Assembly: GCA_027483425.1 (NCBI GenBank)
Contig: JAIXUR010000039.1
Span: 1 to 7,227 of the forward strand
DNA: 7,227 nucleotides
Direction: 5' to 3'
Source: Cyanobacteriota bacterium
Lineage (GTDB): Bacteria; Cyanobacteriota; Cyanobacteriia; Phormidesmidales; Phormidesmidaceae
Shown here: positions 5,209 through 7,227 of the stretch, one piece after another
Layout: each line of letters starts with the position of its first letter
Position numbering within the stretch: the stretch's first letter is position 1
Notes under the pieces: generated by a model
What the model saw: the letters and a program-made list of their open reading frames with translations, nothing else
Database searches by the model: none
What the model was told of the DNA's origin: nothing
Translations under genes and position numbers: made by a program

Positions 5209-5913
5209 ATGGTTTCGGACAGCGACACATTGGTGGATTTGCGCAACCAGTTGCAGGGGGATTCGATTAAGAAGCAGCTTTCGGCGGTGCACGAACTGCT
5301 GGCCCTGGGGCCGGAGGGTCTTCAGGTATTGACCACGACCTTGATAGACCGCAAAGATCAACCCGCCACGGTTTTAGACGGCAAGATTTTCCAGGTGCTC
5401 TACGCCACTCAGCAGGATGATCTGCGGCAGTCCTTAGCTCAGCACTGGCCCCAGGGGCGGCTGGAGATGCCTTCGGAGCAGGACATCGACTACGAACCCC
5501 TGCAAGATCTCCTGATTCAGCAAGCGTTTGAGGAAGCCGATCGCCTTACCCTGGCCAAGCTGTGTGAGCTGGCGGGGCCGACGGCGATGAAGCGCAATTG
5601 GGTCTACTTTACGGAGGTAGAGCAGTTCCCAGTGGTCGATTTGCAGACCCTGGATCGGCTTTGGTTGGCCTACTCTGAAGGGAAGTTTGGCTTTTCGGTG
5701 CAGCGCCGCCTCTGGCTCAGTCTGGGCCAAGATTGGGACAAGCTCTGGCCTCGCCTGGCCTGGAAAGACGACAATATTTGGACCCGCTATCCGGGTGGCT
5801 TCATCTGGGATTTGAGTGCCCCCGATGGCCATCTGCCCCTATCGAATCAGCTGCGCGGCGTACGTATGATGGCAGCCCTGCTGACCCATCCGGCCTGGAG
5901 TGAGGCGGAGTAG
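5209..5913 (+). CDS. gun4: GUN4-domain protein, magnesium-chelatase porphyrin-binding cofactor
   Basis: GUN4 binds protoporphyrin IX and Mg-protoporphyrin IX and stimulates the ChlH subunit of magnesium chelatase, the first committed step to chlorophyll. The start at 5209 gives 234 residues, matching the ~233 of the Synechocystis protein (Sll0558) as I recall it; an in-frame ATG at 5194 would add five residues. The N-terminal part (1-85) is the helical-bundle/HEAT-like domain found in cyanobacterial but not plant GUN4. The GUN4 core (about 93-230) begins IDYEPLQ and carries LCELAGP (118-124), YFTEVEQFP (133-141), FGFSVQRRLW (160-169), GFIWDLSAPDGHLP (197-210) and NQLRGVR (213-219), which forms the porphyrin-binding surface with Trp191 and nearby arginines. 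No clear Shine-Dalgarno is present. A DUF2256 gene follows after 2 bp. Confidence 0.96.
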   Translation: MVSDSDTLVDLRNQLQGDSIKKQLSAVHELLALGPEGLQVLTTTLIDRKDQPATVLDGKIFQVLYATQQDDLRQSLAQHWPQGRLEMPSEQDIDYEPLQDLLIQQAFEEADRLTLAKLCELAGPTAMKRNWVYFTEVEQFPVVDLQTLDRLWLAYSEGKFGFSVQRRLWLSLGQDWDKLWPRLAWKDDNIWTRYPGGFIWDLSAPDGHLPLSNQLRGVRMMAALLTHPAWSEAE

Positions 5914-5915
5914 CG

Positions 5916-6056
5916 GTGCCAAAACAGCGCGCTAAGGCCGACCTGCCCACGAAGGTCTGCCCGGTGTGTCAGCGCCCCTTTACCTGGCGCAAAAAGTGGG
6001 CCGACTGCTGGGACGAGGTGACGTATTGCAGCGATCGCTGCCGCCGCCGTCGGTGA
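5916..6056 (+). CDS. DUF2256 family small cysteine-rich (zinc-ribbon-like) protein
   Basis: A 46-residue protein starting with GTG at 5916-5918, 2 bp after the gun4 stop, with a good Shine-Dalgarno GGAG (5907-5910) inside the last gun4 codons, indicating translational coupling. The sequence carries the DUF2256 pattern KVCPVCQRPFTWRKKW, then CWDEVTYCSDRCRRRR. Cysteines at 15, 18, 38 and 42 (CxxC...CxxxC) could bind one zinc; Cys31 is a fifth. The tail of four arginines and overall basic charge suggest nucleic-acid contact, but no function is established that I know of. DUF2256 proteins are usually 40-60 residues, so it is complete. It is easily missed because of its size and GTG start. Confidence 0.88.
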   Translation: MPKQRAKADLPTKVCPVCQRPFTWRKKWADCWDEVTYCSDRCRRRR

Positions 6057-6069
6057 ACGGTTGATCGCC

Positions 6070-6075
6070 TAGAAT
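6070..6075 (+). promoter_or_regulatory. Candidate -10 box (TAGAAT) before the DUF29 gene
   Basis: TAGAAT matches the -10 consensus at five of six positions and lies 28 bp upstream of the ATG at 6103. No recognisable -35 box sits 16-18 bp further upstream, so the site is weak; the gene may simply be co-transcribed from gun4. Confidence 0.25.
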
Positions 6076-6102
6076 AAAGGCATTTATCGACAGCCTTGAG
6101 CC

Positions 6103-6558
6103 ATGCCTCCGAGTAGTCTCTACGACACCGATTTCTACGCCTGGGCAATGGAACAGGCCAAGTGGCTAGGGCACCAGCAGTGGGACCAGCTCGATATACC
6201 CAACCTCATTGAGGAAATTGAATCCTTGGGTCGGCAACAGCGTCAGGAACTTCGCAGCCGATTGGGCGTACTGCTGGGGCATTTGCTGAAGTGGCAGTAC
6301 CAGCCTCACCGTCGCAGTCGGAGTTGGCTGGCGACTATCCGCATCCAGCGTCGGGATTCTCTGCGCCTGCTCAATGAAAACCCCAGTCTGAAACCGGCTC
6401 TGAAGGAAATTTTAGGCGATGCCTATGCGAATGCTCGGGATTTAGCGATCGCCGAAACGGATCTACCCGAGCCGACCTTTCCATCTCAATGCCTGTATTC
6501 CCTGGCTGAGATTTTGGATGAGACCTTTTACCCTGGTGAACCCAGCGAGTTGATCTAG
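6103..6558 (+). CDS. DUF29 family protein
   Basis: A complete 151-residue protein with the features I know for DUF29, a family greatly expanded in cyanobacteria: the opening SLYDTDFYAWAMEQAKWL (5-22), the LIEEIESLGR motif (35-44), then HLLKWQYQP with RRSRSWLATI (about 60-78), and a C-terminal segment ending in LAEILDETFYPGEP. It is all-helical in appearance, soluble, without a signal peptide. The biochemical role is unknown; a link to mobile elements or toxin-antitoxin-like loci has been suggested for some members but nothing here supports it. It follows the DUF2256 gene by 46 bp on the same strand. The start is set by the family N terminus; the ribosome-binding site (TTGAG) is poor. Confidence 0.9.
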   Translation: MPPSSLYDTDFYAWAMEQAKWLGHQQWDQLDIPNLIEEIESLGRQQRQELRSRLGVLLGHLLKWQYQPHRRSRSWLATIRIQRRDSLRLLNENPSLKPALKEILGDAYANARDLAIAETDLPEPTFPSQCLYSLAEILDETFYPGEPSELI

Positions 6559-6576
6559 GGGGCGCGATCGCCCTAG
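6555..6576 (+). terminator. Hairpin with HIP1 core at the DUF29 stop codon
   Basis: CTAGGG (6555-6560) and CCCTAG (6571-6576) are inverted repeats that include the TAG stop; the register GGGCG (6560-6564) with CGCCC (6569-6573) around CGAT is an alternative stem. A HIP1 octamer (6564-6571) forms the centre. No T-tract follows, so termination is uncertain. Confidence 0.35.
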
Positions 6577-6599
6577 CCGCTGTTACACGGCCATCAGCC

Positions 6600-6626
6600 C
6601 CTTAAGATAGGAAAACAGTCTTAAGG
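6600..6626 (+). promoter_or_regulatory. 8-bp dyad overlapping the asparaginase Shine-Dalgarno
   Basis: CCTTAAGA (6600-6607) and TCTTAAGG (6619-6626) are perfect inverted repeats separated by 11 bp. The right arm contains most of the ribosome-binding site AAGGA (6623-6627), which sits 8 bp before the ATG at 6636. As RNA the stem would hide the ribosome-binding site; as DNA it has the symmetry and spacing of a dimeric repressor operator. Which one applies cannot be told from sequence. Confidence 0.5.
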
Positions 6627-6635
6627 ACAGCCACC

Positions 6636-7227
6636 ATGACCCAGGCCTTACCGAAGGTAATCATCCACGGGGGAGCCGGTAGTTCCCTAGGCCCCAGGGG
6701 GGGGCTGGTGGCCCTGCGGGAGGATTTGCACGGCATTGTGGAGCAGGTCTACCGCAAGGCCGAGACCGGAGCCAGTGCCCGCGACTGCGTGGTGCTGGGC
6801 TGCCAGCTGTTAGAAGATGCCCCCCGATTCAACGCGGGCTATGGGTCGGTGCTGCAATCCGACGGTCAGGTGCGCATGAGCGCCGGGCTCATGGACGGTC
6901 ACGCCCAGCGGTTTAGCGGCGTCATCAATGTCTCTCGGGTGCAGCACCCCATTGACCTGGCTGCCCACCTCCAGCCAGCCGACGATCGCGTGCTCTCGGA
7001 TCTGGGGGCCGCTGAGCTGGCGCGGGAGCTGGGCCTGCCGCTCTTTGACCCCGTGACCGACCTGCGCCTCCAGGAATGGATGCAGGAGCGCACCAACAAC
7101 TTTCGCAGCGCCATGGCGGGGGTCGTGGCGGGGTCTGGAGATGGCCCCACGGCGGCTGAAAGTCGGCGGGGAACCATTGGGGTGGTGGTGCTCGACACCG
7201 AGGGGCGGCTGGCGGTGGGTACCTCTA
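6636..7227 (+). CDS. Plant-type isoaspartyl peptidase/L-asparaginase (Ntn hydrolase), 3' end cut by the window
   Basis: Enzymes of this family hydrolyse isoaspartyl dipeptides and asparagine; the precursor cleaves itself before a threonine that becomes the N-terminal nucleophile of the beta subunit. The 197 complete codons show the N-terminal HGGAG motif (11-15), the PRFNAGYGSVL segment (63-73), MDG (86-88) and the cleavage site RRGTIGVVVLD, where Thr180 is the predicted nucleophile. The rest of the beta subunit, including the glycine-rich GRVGDSP region, lies outside the window. The variant MSAGLMDG and the QRFSGVINVSRV block resemble the cyanobacterial subgroup I recall from Synechocystis Sll0422. 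The start is supported by AAGGA 8 bp upstream. It is transcribed in the same direction as the gun4 cluster but is separated by 77 bp with a dyad, so it is probably regulated separately. Confidence 0.93.
   Translation, partial: MTQALPKVIIHGGAGSSLGPRGGLVALREDLHGIVEQVYRKAETGASARDCVVLGCQLLEDAPRFNAGYGSVLQSDGQVRMSAGLMDGHAQRFSGVINVSRVQHPIDLAAHLQPADDRVLSDLGAAELARELGLPLFDPVTDLRLQEWMQERTNNFRSAMAGVVAGSGDGPTAAESRRGTIGVVVLDTEGRLAVGTS

Noticed and set aside
6899..7198. 99-codon minus-strand frame opposite the asparaginase
   Set aside because: Low-complexity Ser/Arg-rich translation, an antisense shadow of a clearly recognised gene.
1..7227. tRNA, rRNA, known riboswitch, integrase or prophage, defence system
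   Set aside because: No clover-leaf with T-loop motif, no riboswitch consensus I recognise, and no transposase, integrase, nuclease or toxin-like genes were seen on either strand.

Overview
The window looks like a chromosomal segment of a moderately GC-rich cyanobacterium, probably a filamentous Leptolyngbya- or Nodosilinea-like lineage; the genus is a guess. Three things support this. The HIP1 octamer (GCGATCGC) occurs eight times, starting at 332, 1223, 2910, 4824, 4832, 6031, 6445 and 6564. A clear gun4 gene (chlorophyll synthesis) is present. The EF-Ts and isocitrate dehydrogenase are the cyanobacterial forms: a short EF-Ts, and an IDH with a central insertion relative to the E. coli enzyme.

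The left half is read on the minus strand. From high to low coordinates it holds icd (2801-4228), a very long perfect palindrome acting as terminator, a structured rpsB leader, rpsB (ribosomal protein S2, 1844-2620), an unusually long spacer of about 408 bp with its own inverted repeats, tsf (EF-Ts, 773-1435), a terminator, a 130-bp MITE-like element (576-705), and the 5' part of a conserved cyanobacterial hypothetical gene that runs off the left edge.

The right half is read on the plus strand. A 244-bp divergent region with 12-bp tandem repeats separates icd from an orphan NarL/FixJ response regulator (4473-5111). Next come gun4 (magnesium-chelatase cofactor, 5209-5913), a 46-residue DUF2256 zinc-ribbon-like protein starting 2 bp after the gun4 stop (5916-6056), a DUF29 protein (6103-6558), and the 5' two thirds of a plant-type isoaspartyl peptidase/asparaginase (6636 to the window end).

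Functionally the genes are mostly core: translation (S2, EF-Ts), 2-oxoglutarate supply for nitrogen assimilation (IDH), tetrapyrrole/chlorophyll synthesis (GUN4) and asparagine or isoaspartyl-peptide breakdown. I see no defence, phage, CRISPR or secondary-metabolite system. The novelty is in the non-coding DNA: an rpsB leader with two mutually exclusive folds, one covering part of the Shine-Dalgarno sequence; a dyad that could mask the asparaginase ribosome-binding site; two roughly 130-bp inverted-repeat elements around tsf; and three perfect palindromes with a single-base centre.
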